Under the pieces are notes generated by a model. That model was not told the DNA's origin. It did no database searches and saw only the letters and a list, made by a program, of their open reading frames with translations. DNA of 64,000 bases, taken from contig JAZDXN010000013.1 of assembly GCA_037013495.1 (NCBI GenBank), positions 2,666,001-2,730,000 of the forward strand. Reading direction: 5' to 3'. This DNA comes from Hippophae tibetana (lineage: Eukaryota > Streptophyta > Magnoliopsida > Rosales > Elaeagnaceae). The translations under genes and the position numbers were made by a program. Shown piece by piece: positions 24,101 to 35,344 of the stretch. Numbering within the stretch: position 1 is the stretch's first letter; every line of letters starts with the position of its first letter.

Positions 24101-24647
24101 GTTTTCTGCGCAGAAAGAAAGAACCACACGCGGAATTGATCATATCGTCTCACGCACCGTCAGATCAGAAATTAAACGGTGGAGATCAGGAGAATGAATT
24201 GAAAACGCGGATGAGGAGAGTGGACGATATTGCAACTGTTCCCACAGGCCAGCTATTCCGCACAGCGGCATAACCCGGTCCACTTAATAATCGTGCGCGG
24301 TCACATCTCGCTAATCTGAATGCGCCACGTATCTTCTTATCCGTACAGCGAATAATATGGTGCCACGTGTCATTCGTATTGTGAAATGAAAATTCAGAAA
24401 ACTTCCTGTGAGATCGCTTATAGATCTGTTTAACACAAATATCTTTTTTACGTTCTCATCCTTCGCTTTGTTCAAAACATCAAGAAACGCTTAGAATTTG
24501 GAATTTCGTTTATCTTTGTGTTTTTTCTTAGGGTTTCAATTTTTTTTATCAGATCGCGTATAGATCTGTTTAATCTGATCTTTTATTATTTGTTAAAAAA
24601 TATATAATCGCAATCTTTGGAGAGGATTAAATTGACTGAAAGAGGAA
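24101..24647 (+). promoter_or_regulatory. Captured promoter and 5' UTR of a CCCH zinc-finger gene
   Basis: This GC-richer segment precedes a recognisable first exon. It carries a G-box (CACGTG at 24,364-24,369), a second ACGT-core element (GCCACGTATC near 24,325) and an AGGGTTT telo-box near 24,530, all common in plant promoters. A 'gatcgc.tatagatctgttta' motif occurs twice (about 24,412 and 24,552). Whether it still drives transcription is unknown. Confidence 0.45.
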
Positions 24648-24706
24648 ATGAAGCGGTCGAGGAAATCAAAATGATCTCGGGGGCTTTTGGAGTTAATCTT
24701 TGTCAG
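24648..24706 (+). pseudogene. First exon of a CCCH zinc-finger protein gene, frameshifted
   Basis: The start codon at 24,648 opens into MKRSRKSK. The next base is lost, giving an immediate stop, and the other frame continues GVNLCQ to a splice donor (CAG|GTATAA at 24,706/24,707). Plant CCCH proteins related to Arabidopsis At1g19860 have, to my recollection, an N-terminus of the form KRVSWAS.VNLCQ, which this matches across the frameshift. The second copy of the exon end at 24,984-25,011 preserves WASGVNLCQ and the same donor. No zinc-finger domain is present in the window. The family call rests on this short N-terminal signature. Confidence 0.5.
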
Positions 24707-25240
24707 GTATAATCGCAAAATCTTTGATCAGAGTAGTTTGAACTTTGTTAACCCCTTTGATCTTGTTGAATCCGACGTCGTATTTTCGATTCGACACTAC
24801 ATAAGAATTTATGTTTGTAAACTCAAAGAATTCCTTTTCGATCGAAAGAATGTTTTGTTATAAGATTTATATTTATTATTTTTGTTCTTCTGTTGCATGT
24901 TTTGGATTTACTATTTTCTTTCTTTTTATATTTTTGATTTTCGTTTTCAGCTTCTCTTCTTCTTTCAAGATTACAGTACATAGGTGGGCTTCTGGAGTTA
25001 ATCTTTGTCAGGTATAATCGCAAAATCTTTGATCAGAGTAGTTTGAACTTTGTTAACCCCTTTGATCTTGTTGAATCCGATGTCGTATTTTGGATTAATA
25101 CTGCATATGAATTTATGTTTGTAAACTCAGAAAATTCCTTCTCGATCGAAAGAACGTTTTGTTAAAAGATTTATATTTATTATTTATGTTCTTCTCTTGC
25201 ATGTTTTGGATTTACTATTTTCTTTATTTTTTTATTTTTG
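24688..25240 (+). repeat. Tandem duplication of exon end and intron start
   Basis: The exon end, donor and first part of the intron are repeated with a 305-bp step (donors at 24,707 and 25,012). Shared text includes 'aatcgcaaaatctttgatca' and 'cttctcgatcgaaag' type motifs. The second copy has the better preserved exon. Confidence 0.75.
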
Positions 25241-25640
25241 ATTTTTTTTTCAGCTTCTCTTCTTCTTCATTCTTGGTTCATTCTTTTCGGCCCCTCTTAT
25301 TCAGGGTTCCTTACTCGTTTCATTTTCTTTTTGGTCGTGTTAACTGACGTCGTCCTTGGAGAAATCACGCCATTTCTCACTTATTTACCAATTTCCAATC
25401 CCTGTTCTTGATGAAGTCACGCTATTTTCAGACATTTGCTAACACGTCTCCATTTTCAGCTTCTCTTCTTTCAAGATTTCATTTATTTTTTGGTTCTTTT
25501 TTTGTTTTCCTTTTGTTAATGGCTTGCCCTGTTTCTCCATTTTACTTCACGTTCAGTGCTCACGTTTCATCTTTCTCCATTTTTAGTTCCTCTTTTGCAT
25601 TTTTTGAAGTTTGTTTGTGCTTTTCAAAATTACAAGCAGC
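25241..25640 (+). repeat. Arm-type repeat, middle copy
   Basis: It matches 28,105-28,460 in the same orientation and the inner part of 22,980-23,440 in inverted orientation. Shared text includes 'cccctcttattca' and 'caatccctgttcttga'. It breaks off at about 25,625. Confidence 0.65.
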
Positions 25641-26520
25641 ATCTTTAATTATTTATCATTATACTAGTGAGTGATGGGCAATTTCATCTCTCTAACATTT
25701 TTAAGATAATAAAAATTTGAAATCTAATTATGCTCTTGTTATTTTTGCAAAAATAAAAGAAAAGAGTTTAACTGTGCTCTTATTTGATAGATTAATGGTA
25801 TGTTGTTAAGATTGTATCGTATTTATCCATTCTATCGGATTTGATACATTTAAGGCATATTTATTCTTATTTTAATATTTTTTTATTTTTATTCTCGAAT
25901 GATATCTTTTAATTATCCATATTTATATTACTAATAGTTATTTTGATCAATTTTAACAACAATCACAATGAATAGTATACTTTAAAAGTATTATTAAAGT
26001 TTAAATCAACCAAAATGAATAATAGGAGTAATTTAAAGCTAATAGTTGAGATTAAGAATTAAAAAAATACCAAAATAAAAATAATAATACTCCAAAAATA
26101 CCAACTCCTAATGTATTTGTGTAGTGTTTACTACTTGTTTAACAAAAATATCTCATCATTAAATTATTTGAATATTAATATTTTACGTTATGAAAATATT
26201 GTTAGTACAATAAGGCTAAAAAAACCATAATGGTAGAAGATAAATTATTTATCAAGAATGTGATATTCCATATTAATTAGATTAAATATCAGTATAAATT
26301 ATCTGTTAAGGAAAATAAATAATTAATATGCTATAAATATAATTGGTATAAAGTATGAGTTATTATTTATTATTTTTAAAATATATTTTATATTTTTTAT
26401 TATATATTTTTCAAAAGAATTTACATCAATTTTAATTTTATTAAGTTAGAATATATAGATATTACTAATAAAAATCTTTAATTTCTGGTGAAGTATATAT
26501 AACATATTCATTGCATTCTC
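25641..26520. other. Very AT-rich stretch, nothing recognised
   Basis: No coding frame, RNA gene or matching repeat is visible in this 0.9 kb. Confidence 0.5.
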
Positions 26521-27203
26521 AAGAGAAGTGAAAGCTACAATCAATGTCACAAAGAAAGAGTACACATGAGTAGCTATTGGAGTAGAAGTAGGACGGTCAA
26601 ATCACTATTCGTCTTTTATTGTATTTCAATATCTCCAAAGTCCAACCTCTGTATTTAACGTTACCTCACATCATTTCAATTTTCAGTTTTCAGAGCATAC
26701 AACTTTTCTTTCCTTTTTCACCCTCTCTTCTCCTCTACCTCTGACATTTTACTCTTTCTATTTTTTTCCTTTTAAAAAAACCCACTTTCTGACTTTCTTC
26801 TGTCTTTTTATTTTCTCCTTTCTCTGTTGGTGATTTTTTGTTCCTTGCTTTGGCATTTGGGTCTGTAAATGTATTCTTATTGTTATCTAACTTTCTTCTT
26901 TTTATTCATTTATAATTATAATTTATTTCACACTTAAACGGAAGACCCATGTGCTCTTGTGTTTGTTTGCTTTTGAGGGAGGAAGAACTCAATAAACAAA
27001 TCAACAATAATGTACTAGTCATAGAATAATAATTTAACTTACATTTCAACAATTCAAGTTCAACCCTTTTTTTATCTTTCAACTCCTCTATTCTAATTTT
27101 AAGCCTAGACAATAGATATTTTATCCCCTTTTCTCTTTACTTGTAGTCAGAGAAGTGAAGAGAGAGGAAGTTTTAATTTTTCACCTCAAACAACACTTAA
27201 GAA
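26521..27203 (+). promoter_or_regulatory. Captured upstream region of a HIPP gene
   Basis: This segment leads directly into a HIPP first exon. It contains a pyrimidine-rich tract (26,700-26,830), as expected for a plant 5' UTR. No promoter element can be assigned with certainty. Confidence 0.35.
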
Positions 27204-27480
27204 ATGACTGAAGATGAAGACTTTAAGCTCCTGAAGATTCAGAGGTCTTTCACTATTTAACCCCTTCTGTTTCCATTGAACAATTAAGTTAATTTTATTT
27301 TCTTTTATTAATTGCTAAGTTGTATTTAGTCTTTTCCTTAAGAATCTTATTGTTTTGATGTTTCCAATGTTTCTTTTGTTTTTTTTTTCTTCCCCAATTT
27401 ACAAACTTTTGTACTCGGAGTGAATATACATTGTAATGGGTGTAAGCAAAAAGTGAAGAAAATCATTCAGATAATTGAAG
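27204..27480 (+). pseudogene. HIPP metal-binding protein gene fragment, exons 1-2
   Basis: Exon 1 (27,204-27,244) encodes MTEDEDFKLLKIQ and is followed by a GT donor at 27,245. Exon 2 (about 27,405-27,480) encodes [14 protein letters not shown] within a heavy-metal-associated domain start and ends at a donor (GAAG|GTGTTT). HIPPs are isoprenylated plant proteins whose HMA domain binds metal through a CxxC pair; here it reads CNGC where relatives have CDGC. The acceptor before exon 2 reads ACAA, so the AG is lost. The rest of the HMA domain, the Gly/Pro-rich region and the C-terminal CaaX box are absent. It is a truncated, probably silent gene fragment. Confidence 0.7.
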
Positions 27481-27854
27481 GTGTTTCCTTTTATCTCATT
27501 TATTTTTAGTTCGTATTCTATTGCCTTCTTTATCATTCTTTTGTGACTTGACTTTTCACAACTTGTATTTCTTAGTCTTTATTGTTGTTTATGCTTTTAA
27601 AAGATGATTTATATTTATTATTTTTGTTCTTGTCTAGCATGTTTTGGATTTACTATTTTCTTTCCTTCCTTGTTGTTTTTCTCTTGACTCTTTGTTTTGT
27701 TTTCATCAATATGTTATCTGTGGCATTTTAGAGATATCAGGATTAAAGGGGCTTTTAATTTGGGTAATTAGAATTATTTAGCTGATTTTTTGTTTGAAAA
27801 ATTAAAAAAATATTTTTAAAATTAATATAATTAAATTAATTCACTTAATTACCC
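27481..27854 (+). other. HIPP intron 2 remnant and AT-rich spacer
   Basis: After the exon 2 donor the sequence is intron-like. The part at 27,565-27,665 is an inverted copy of 22,660-22,770. It also resembles the CCCH-gene intron text near 24,870. No third exon follows. Confidence 0.45.
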
Positions 27855-28590
27855 ATTATAGACTCTTTCATTGTAAATAGCATTTTTTTTATAAGTAGAA
27901 AACCACATTCGTTTCGGGTATAAGCAATTTACATTATTATCCTTCATTATTTTATGAATAGATATCAACTCATTATTTGTGGAACCCATTTCAGCTCCTT
28001 CATAGACTCTTTCTGGTTCATTTTTCCAGTCCTCGTTCTTACTTTGTTTCTTCTCTTCAGGTCATTTTTTTAACGTTCACGAAATTCCTTGCTCGCTTTC
28101 CAGCTGTTGTTCTTGGTTCATTCTTTTCAGCCCCTCTTATTCAAGGTTGGTTACTCGTTTCATTTTATTTTTTTGTTGTGTTAACTGACGTAATCATGCC
28201 ATTTCTCAATTATTTACCAATTTCCAATCCCTGTTCTTGAAGAAGTCACGCTATTTTCAGACGTTTGCTAACACGGCTCCATTTTCATCTTCTCTTCTTT
28301 CAAGATTTCTTTTATTTTTTGGTTCATTTTTTCTTTTCCTTTTGTTAATGGCTTGCCCTGTTTCTCTATTTCACTTCACGTTCAATGCTCACGTTTCATC
28401 TTTCTCCATTTTTAGGTCCTCTTTTGCATTTTTTGAAGTTTGTTTGTGCTTTTCATTTTTTTTCAAGAGATATTTTATCTCACTATTTTCATAACTTCTT
28501 GTTGGTATTATTCATTTTCATTTCTATTATTTTTTCAATTATTCTTTGTTTCATTTTTTTTACTTTAGTTATTTGTTGTAGTTTTATATT
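27855..28590 (+). repeat. Inverted arm 2 of the gene-capture zone
   Basis: This is the inverted partner of about 22,850-23,745; the match includes 'aagcaatttacattattatc' against its complement near 23,660. The arm ends about 40 bp before the PRAF-derived sequence. Short open frames in it are pyrimidine-rich and show no protein signature. Confidence 0.65.
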
Positions 28591-28637
28591 GCTGTCAGAA
28601 GGAAAAGAAAAAGGAAAAAGAGAAAAAATGGGTGTCT

Positions 28638-28669
28638 AGTGCTGAGCAGTCTCAGTGCTGAGCAGTCTC
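28638..28669 (+). repeat. 16-bp tandem duplication at the PRAF fragment start
   Basis: The 16-mer AGTGCTGAGCAGTCTC occurs twice in a row exactly where the PRAF-like exon begins. Confidence 0.85.
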
Positions 28670-29302
28670 AGTGCTCTGCTTGCAGTAAGCTTTTGGTTCA
28701 TGCGAAAACGACACAACTGCTACAATTGTGGACTAGTACATTGCCATTCATGCAGTTCGGAAAAAGCAAAGAGAGCAGCACTGGCCTCCAATCCTGGAAA
28801 CCCATATCGATTTGTGACTCTTGCTTTGTGAAACTGAACAAGGTTTTAGAAAGTGCTGGTAATAACAAAAGGAATGATGTCCCTTGGCCATCTGGTGAGA
28901 ACAAGGACAGATTAAACAAAGACTGAGATCAGACTTTCTAAGTCTGCAGTACCATCTAATGTTGATTTGATAAAGCCAATTAGACAGCAAACAGCTAAAC
29001 AAGAAAAGAAATATAAGACATTTTCTCATATTAGATCCTCGCAAACACCTTCTTTATTGCACCTGAAAGATGTTATTTCCTCAACTGCTATTGATCTGCG
29101 GCAAACTGTGCCAAAGCCAGTTCTGACAGCATCTGGAGTAAGCTTCAGGTCTGTGTCACCTTTTTCAAGGACACCAAGTCCCCAACGTTCTGCAATAACC
29201 ATTCCAACTACATCAGGACTTTTGTTCTCAAAAAGCATTGGGGATGGTTTGAAGAAAACAAATGAACTTTTGAATAAAGAAGTGCTTAAGTTGCGGGCTC
29301 AG
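28639..29302 (+). pseudogene. PRAF-type (PH-RCC1-FYVE) gene fragment: FYVE and linker exon
   Basis: In plant PRAF proteins a FYVE zinc finger binds phosphoinositides and is followed by a Ser/Pro-rich linker and coiled coil. Here CSACSKL opens the finger; [17 protein letters not shown] lies in a second frame (about 28,700-28,757); [13 protein letters not shown] returns to the first. This fits a net loss of two bases then one base. A stop follows at 28,924. The linker resumes as [10 protein letters not shown] and then VPKPVLTASGVSFRSVSPFS to KTNELLNKEVLKLRAQ, ending at a splice donor (CAG|GTATAC, 29,302/29,303). The PH, RCC1 and BRX domains are absent. It is the least altered copy and the apparent founder of the downstream array. 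Confidence 0.8.
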
Positions 29303-29438
29303 GTATACTTGTGATTTAGGACTTCCTTTTAGATTTTAGTTTTAATTTAATGATATGCCTGGAGGAAGGAGTCTTTTAGTAGTCAAGTGTTTAATACTTA
29401 AGCTAATGGCTCTATGCCTTTTTCTAAAACATGATCAG
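29303..29438 (+). other. Intron of the PRAF-derived founder copy
   Basis: A 136-nt intron with GTATAC donor and TGATCAG acceptor separates LRAQ from VESLR, at the place expected from the continuous protein. The downstream exon has a stop (VESLR then TAG) and a one-base deletion in the KSTKK region. Confidence 0.7.
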
Positions 29439-30311
29439 GTTGAAAGCCTAAGATAGAGATGTGAACCGCAAGAAGTGGGGCTTCTGAAATCCACTAAAAA
29501 GCACAAGAAGCTACGGCACAGGTGACAGAGGAATCTGGTAAATCTAAAGCTGCTAAAGAAGTTATAAAATCACGAACTGCTCAGGACAGATTAGACAAGA
29601 CTAAGATCAGACTTGCTATGTCTACAGTACCATCTAATGTTGATTTGATAAAGCAATTAGATATCAAAGTCGCAAAACAATGGAAAAAATATGAGACATT
29701 TTCTCTTGTAAGATGCTCGCAGACACCTTTATTGCAGCTCAAAGAAGTTATTTTGTCAACTATTGCCAAAAAAAAGAAGAGAAAGAAAGGAAAAAAGGAA
29801 AAAAAATGAACTTTTGCATCAAGAAGTGCTTAGGTTACAGGCTCAGGTATACTTGTGATTTATGACTTCCTTTTTTATTTTAGTTATAATATAATTATTT
29901 GTTTAGAGGAAGGAGTCTTTTAGTAGTCAAGTGATTAATAGTTGTGCTAATGGCTCTGTGCATTTTTCTAAAACATGAGCAGGTTGAAAGCCTAAGACCG
30001 AGATTTGAACTACAATATGTGGAGCTTGTGAAATCAACTAAGAAAACACAAGAAGCTATGTCACTGGTGACAGAGTAATCTGCTAAATCTAAAGCTGCTA
30101 AAGAAGTTATCAAATCACTTACTGCTCAGGACATATAAGAGGAGGCTGAGATCAGACTTGCTAGGTCTGCAGTTCCATCTAATGTTGATTTGATACAGCA
30201 CTTAGACAACAAAGCCGCAAAACAAGGGACAAAATCTGAGAAATGTTTTCTAGTTAGATCCTCGCAGACACCTTTATTGAGCTGAAAGATGTTGTTTTGT
30301 CAACTATGGCC

Positions 30312-30576
30312 AAAAAAAAGAAGAGAAAGAAAAGAAAAAATAAGAAGAGAAGGAAAAGAAAAAAAAGAGAAACAAAAAAAAGAAAAAAAAAAGAAACAAA
30401 AACAAAAGAAAAAAAGAAGAGAAAGAAGAGAAAGAAAAGGAAAAAAAGAAGAGAAGGAAAAGAAGGAAAAGAAAAAAAAAGAAGAAGAAGAGAAAGAAAA
30501 GAAGAAGAAAAATAGAAGAGAAAGAAAAGAAAAAACGAGAAGGGAAAGAAAAGAAGAAAGAAGAAAGAGGAAAAAA
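30312..30576 (+). repeat. Purine (A/G) tract in the unit at 30129
   Basis: A nearly pure A/G run of about 265 bp expands the short AAAGAAGAGAAAG tract found at the same place in other units. Open frames through it encode only Lys, Glu, Arg and Gly runs and are not genes. Confidence 0.9.
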
Positions 30577-33454
30577 TGAAATTTTGAATCAAGAATTGCT
30601 TAAGTTAGAGGCTCAGGTATACTTGTTATTTAGAACTGCCTTTTTGATTTTAGTTTTAATTTAATTATATGTCTGGATGAAGGAGTCTTTTAGTAGTAAA
30701 GTGTTTAATACTTAAGCTAATAGCTCCTTGCATTTTTAAAAAACAAGATCAGGTTGAAAGTTTAAGACAGAGATGTGAACTGTAATAACTGGAGCTTGTG
30801 AAATCCACTAAGAAAGCACAAGAAGCTATGGCACTGGTGACCGAGGAATATGCTAAATCTAAATCTGCTAAAGAAGTTATCAAATCACTTACTGCACAGG
30901 ACAGATTAGATGAAGCTGAAATCAGACTTGCTAAGGCTACAGTTCCATCTAATGTTGATTTGATAAAGCAATTCGACAGCAAATCCGCTAAACATGGACA
31001 AAAATCAGACATTTTCTCTTGTTAGATGCTCGCTGACACCTTTGTTGCAGCTGAAAGATTTTATTTTGTCAACTATTGCCAAAAAAAAGAGAAAGAATGG
31101 AAAAAAGGAAGAAAAAATGAACTTTTGCATCAAGCAGTGCTTAGGTTACATTCTCAGGTAAACTTATGTTTTATGACTTCCTTTTTTATTTTAGCTATAA
31201 TTTAATTATTTGTCTTGAGGAAGGAGTCTTTTAGTAATCAAGTGTTTAATAGTTGTGCTAATGGCTCTGTGCATTTTTCTAAAACATGAGCAGGTTAAAA
31301 TCCTAAGACCGAGATTTGAACTACAATATGTGGAGCTTGTGAAATCAACTAAGAAATCACAAGAAGCTATGGCACTGGTGACAGAGGAATATGCTAAATC
31401 TAAAGCTGCTAAAGAAGTTATCAAATCACTTACTGCTCAGGACAGATTAGACGAAGCTGAAATTAGACTTGCTAAGGCTGCAGTTCCATCTAATGTTGAT
31501 TTGATAAAGAAATTCGACAGCAAATCCGCTAAACATGGACAAAAATCAGACATTTTCTCTTGTTAGATGCTCGCTGACACCTTTGTTGCAGCTCAAAGAT
31601 TTTATTTTGTCAACTATTGCCAAAAAGAAAAGAAAAGAGAAAGAATGGAAAGAAGGAAAAAAATGAGCTTTTGCATCAAGAAGTGCTTATGTTTGAGGCT
31701 CTCGTATAATTGTGTTTTATGACTTCCTTTTTTATTTTAGGTATAATTTAATTATTTGTCTAGAGAAAGGAGTCTTTTAGTAGTCAAGTGTTTAATAGTT
31801 TTGCTAATGGCTCTTTGGATTTTTCTAAATCATGAGCAGCTTGAAATCCTATGACCGAGATTTGAAATACAATATGTGGAGCTTGTGAAATCAACTAAGA
31901 AATCACAAGAAGTTATGGCACTGGTGACCGAGGAATCTATTAAATCTAAAGCTGCTAAAGAAGTTATCAAATCACTTACTGCTCAGGACAGATTAGACAA
32001 AGCTGAAATCAGACTTGCTAAGGCTGTAGTTCCATCTAATGTTGATTTGATAAAGCAATTCGACAGCAAATCTGCTAAACATGGACAATAATCAGACATT
32101 TTCTCTTGTTAGGTGCTCGCTGACACCTTTGTTGCAGCTGAAAGATTTTATTTTATCAACTATTGCAAAAAAAAAAAGAATGGAAAAAAGGAAAAAAAAT
32201 GAACTTTTGAATCAAGAAGTGCTTAGGTTACAGACCCAGGTATACTTGTGATTTATGACTTCATTTTTTATTTTAGGTATAATTTAATTATTTGTCTAGA
32301 GGAGGGAGTCTTTTTGTAATCAAGTGTTTAATAGTTGTGCTAATGGCTCTGTGCATTTTTCTAAAACATGAGCAGGTTGAAAGCCTAAGACAGAGATTTG
32401 AACTACAATATGTGGATCTTGTGAAATCAACTAAGAAATCACAAGAAGCTATGGCACTGGTGACCTAGGAATCTCCTAAATCTAAAGCTGCTAAAAAAAT
32501 TATCAAATCACTTATTGCACAGGACAGATTAGAAGAAGCTCAAATCAGACTTGCTAAGGCTGCAGTTCCATCTAATGTTGATTTGATAAAGCAATTCGAC
32601 AGCAAATCTGCTAAACATGGACAAGAATCAGACATTTTCTCTTGTTAGGTGCTCGCTGACACCTTTGTTGCAGCTGAAAGATTTTATTTTATCAACTATT
32701 GCAAAAAAAAAAGAATGGAAAAAAGGAAAAAAAAAATGAACTTTTGCATCAAGAAGTGCTTAGGTTACAGGCTCAGGTATACTTGTGTTTTATGACTTCC
32801 TTTTCTATTTTAGGTATAATTTAATTATTTGTCTAGAGGAAGGACTCTTTTAGTAGTCAAGTGTTTAATAGTTGTGCTAATGGTTCTGTGCATTTTTCTA
32901 AAACATGAGCAAGTTGAAATCCTAAGACCGAGATTTGAACTACAATATGTGGAGCTTGTGAAATCAACTAAGAAATCACAAGAAGCTATGGCACTGGTGA
33001 CCTAGGAATCTGCTAAATCTAAAGCTGCTAAAGAAGTTATCAAATCACTTACTGCACAGGACAGATTAGAAGAAGCTGAAATCAAACTTGCTAAGGCTGT
33101 AGTTCCATCTATTGTTGATTTGATAAAGCAATTCGACAACAAATCCGCTAAACATGGACAAAAATCAGACATTTTCTCTTTGTAGATGCTTGCTGACACC
33201 TTTGTTGCTGCTGAAAGATTTTATTTTGTCAACTATTGCCAAAAAAAAAAAGAGAAAGAATGGAAAAATGAAAAAAAATGAACTTTTGCAACAAGAAGTG
33301 CTTAGGTTAGAGGCTCAGGTATACTTGTGATTTATGACTTCCTTTTTTATTTTAGTTATAATTTAATTATTTGTCTAGAGGAAGGAGTCTTTTAGTAGTC
33401 AAGTGGTTAATAGTTGTGCTAATGACTCTGTGCATTTTTCTAAAACATGAGCAG

Positions 33455-33784
33455 GTTGAAATCCTAAGACCGAGATTTGAACTACGATATGTGGAGATTG
33501 TGAAATCAACTAACAAATCACAAGAAGCTATGGCACTGGTGACCGAGGAATATGCTAAATCTAAAGCTGCTAAAGAAGTTATCAAATCACTTACTGCTCA
33601 GGACAGATTAGAGGAGGCTGAGATCACACATGCTAGGTCTGCAGTTCCATCTAATTTTGATTTGATACAGCACTTAGACAGCAAAGCCGCAGAACAAGGG
33701 AAAAAATCTGAGACATTTTTTCTAGTTAGATCCTCGCAGACACCTTTATTGCAGCTGAAAGATGTTGTTTTGTCAACTATGGCC
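33455..33784 (+). pseudogene. Best preserved coding unit in array block 1
   Basis: From the intron acceptor (GAGCAG at 33,454) one open frame covers [38 protein letters not shown], the unit junction [13 protein letters not shown], and HLDSKAAEQGKKSE to LLQLKDVVLST. The coiled-coil text of PRAF is intact across the junction here, whereas most other units carry a stop or frameshift. The frame then runs into the purine tract as a Lys/Arg/Glu run and stops near 33,940. No start codon belongs to it; an ATG in the intron is incidental. Confidence 0.6.
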
Positions 33785-34000
33785 AAAAAAAAAAGAAGAG
33801 AAGGAAAAGAAGGAAAAGAAAAAAAAAAGAAGAGAAAGAAAAAAAAAAGAAAAAAAAGAGAAAGAAAAAAAAAAGAAAAAAAGAACAGAAGGAAAAGAAA
33901 AGAAAAAAGAAGAAGAGAAAGAAAAGAAGAAGAAAAATAGAAGAGAAAGAAAAGAAAAAAAAAAGAAGAGAAAGAATAGATAAAAGAAGAGTGGGGAAAA
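33785..34000 (+). repeat. Purine (A/G) tract in the unit at 33601
   Basis: About 215 bp of almost only A and G, at the same point of the unit as the tract at 30,312-30,576. Confidence 0.9.
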
Positions 34001-34582
34001 ACTGAAATTTTGAATCAAGAAGTGCTTAAGTTAGGGGCTCAAGTATACTTGTTATTTAGAACTGCCTTTTTGATTTTAGTTTTAATTTAATTATATGTCT
34101 GGATGAAGGAGTCTTTTAGTAGTGTTTAATAGTTGTGCTAATGGCTCTGTGCATTTGTCTAAAACATGAGCAAGTTGAAATCCTAAGACCGAGATTTGAA
34201 TTACAATATGTGGAGCTTGTGAAATCAACTAAGAAATCACAAGAAGCTATGGCACTGGTGACCAAGGAAGCTGCTAAATCTAAAGCTGCTAAAGAAGTTA
34301 TCAAATCACTTACTGCACAGGACAGATTAGAAGAAGCTGAAATCAGACTTGCTAAGACTACAGTTCCATCTAATGTTTATTTGATAAAGCAATTCGACAG
34401 CAAAGTCACAAAACAATGGAAAAAATATGAGACATTTTCTCTTGTTAGATGCTCGCAGACACCTTTATTGCAGCTCAAAGAAGTTATTTTGTCAACTATT
34501 GCCAAAAAAAAGAAGAGAAAGAAAGGAAAAAAGGAAAAAAAATGAACTTTTGCATCAAGAAGTGCTTAGGTTACAGGCTCAG

Positions 34583-34718
34583 GTATATTTGTGATTTATA
34601 ACTTCCTTTTTTATTTTAGTTATAATTTAATTATTTGTCTAGAGGAAGGAGTCTTTTAGTAGTCAAGTGATTAATAGTTGTGCTAATGGCTCTGTGCATT
34701 TTTCTAAAACATGAGCAG
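34583..34718 (+). other. Representative intron of the array
   Basis: The intron is 136 nt, with donor CTCAG|GTATAT and acceptor ATGAGCAG|GTT. Most units keep a GTATAC donor and an acceptor ending GAGCAG or TTAGTAG, so the splice sites have survived amplification better than the reading frame. Confidence 0.65.
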
Positions 34719-35344
34719 GTTTAAAGCCCAAGACCGAGATTTGAACTACAATATGTGGAGCTTGTGAAATCAACTAAGAAATCACAAGAAGCTATGGCAC
34801 TGGTGACAGAGGAATCTGCTAAATCTAAAGGTGCTAAAGAAGTTATCAAATCACTTACTACACATGACAGATTAGAAGAAGCTCAAATCAAACTTGCTAA
34901 GGCTGCAGTTCCAGCTAATGTTGATTTGATAAAGCAATTCGATAGCAAATCCGCTAAACATGGACAAAAATCAGACATTTTCTCTAGTTAGATGCTAGCT
35001 AACACCTTTGTTGCAGCTGAAAGATTTTATTTTGTCAACTATTGCCAAAAAAAAGAAGAGAAAGAATGGAAAAAAGGAAAAAAAATGAATTTTTGAATCA
35101 AAAAGTGATTACGTTACAGGCTCCGGTATACTTGTGATTTATGACTTCCTTTTTTATTTTAGGTATAATTATTTATTTGTCTAAAGGACGGAATCTTTTT
35201 GTAATCAAGTGTTTAATAGTTGTGCTAATGGCTCTGTGCATTTTTCTAAAACATGAGCAACTTTAAAGCCTAAGACCGAGATTTGAACTACAATATGTGG
35301 AGGTTGTGAAATCAACTAAGAAATCACAAGAAGGTATGGCATTG

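Noticed and set aside
22971..28494. Ser/Phe-rich frames with apparent membrane segments on both strands
   Set aside because: They follow the pyrimidine-rich inverted arms, exist in all three arm copies with frame changes, and lack any domain.
28639..28926. A functional FYVE protein gene
   Set aside because: The finger is interrupted by frame changes and a stop, and neither the PH nor RCC1 domains precede it.
30254..34018. Frames of up to 112 codons made of Lys/Glu/Arg or Phe/Leu/Ser runs
   Set aside because: They are translations of the purine tracts on either strand, low-complexity DNA rather than genes.
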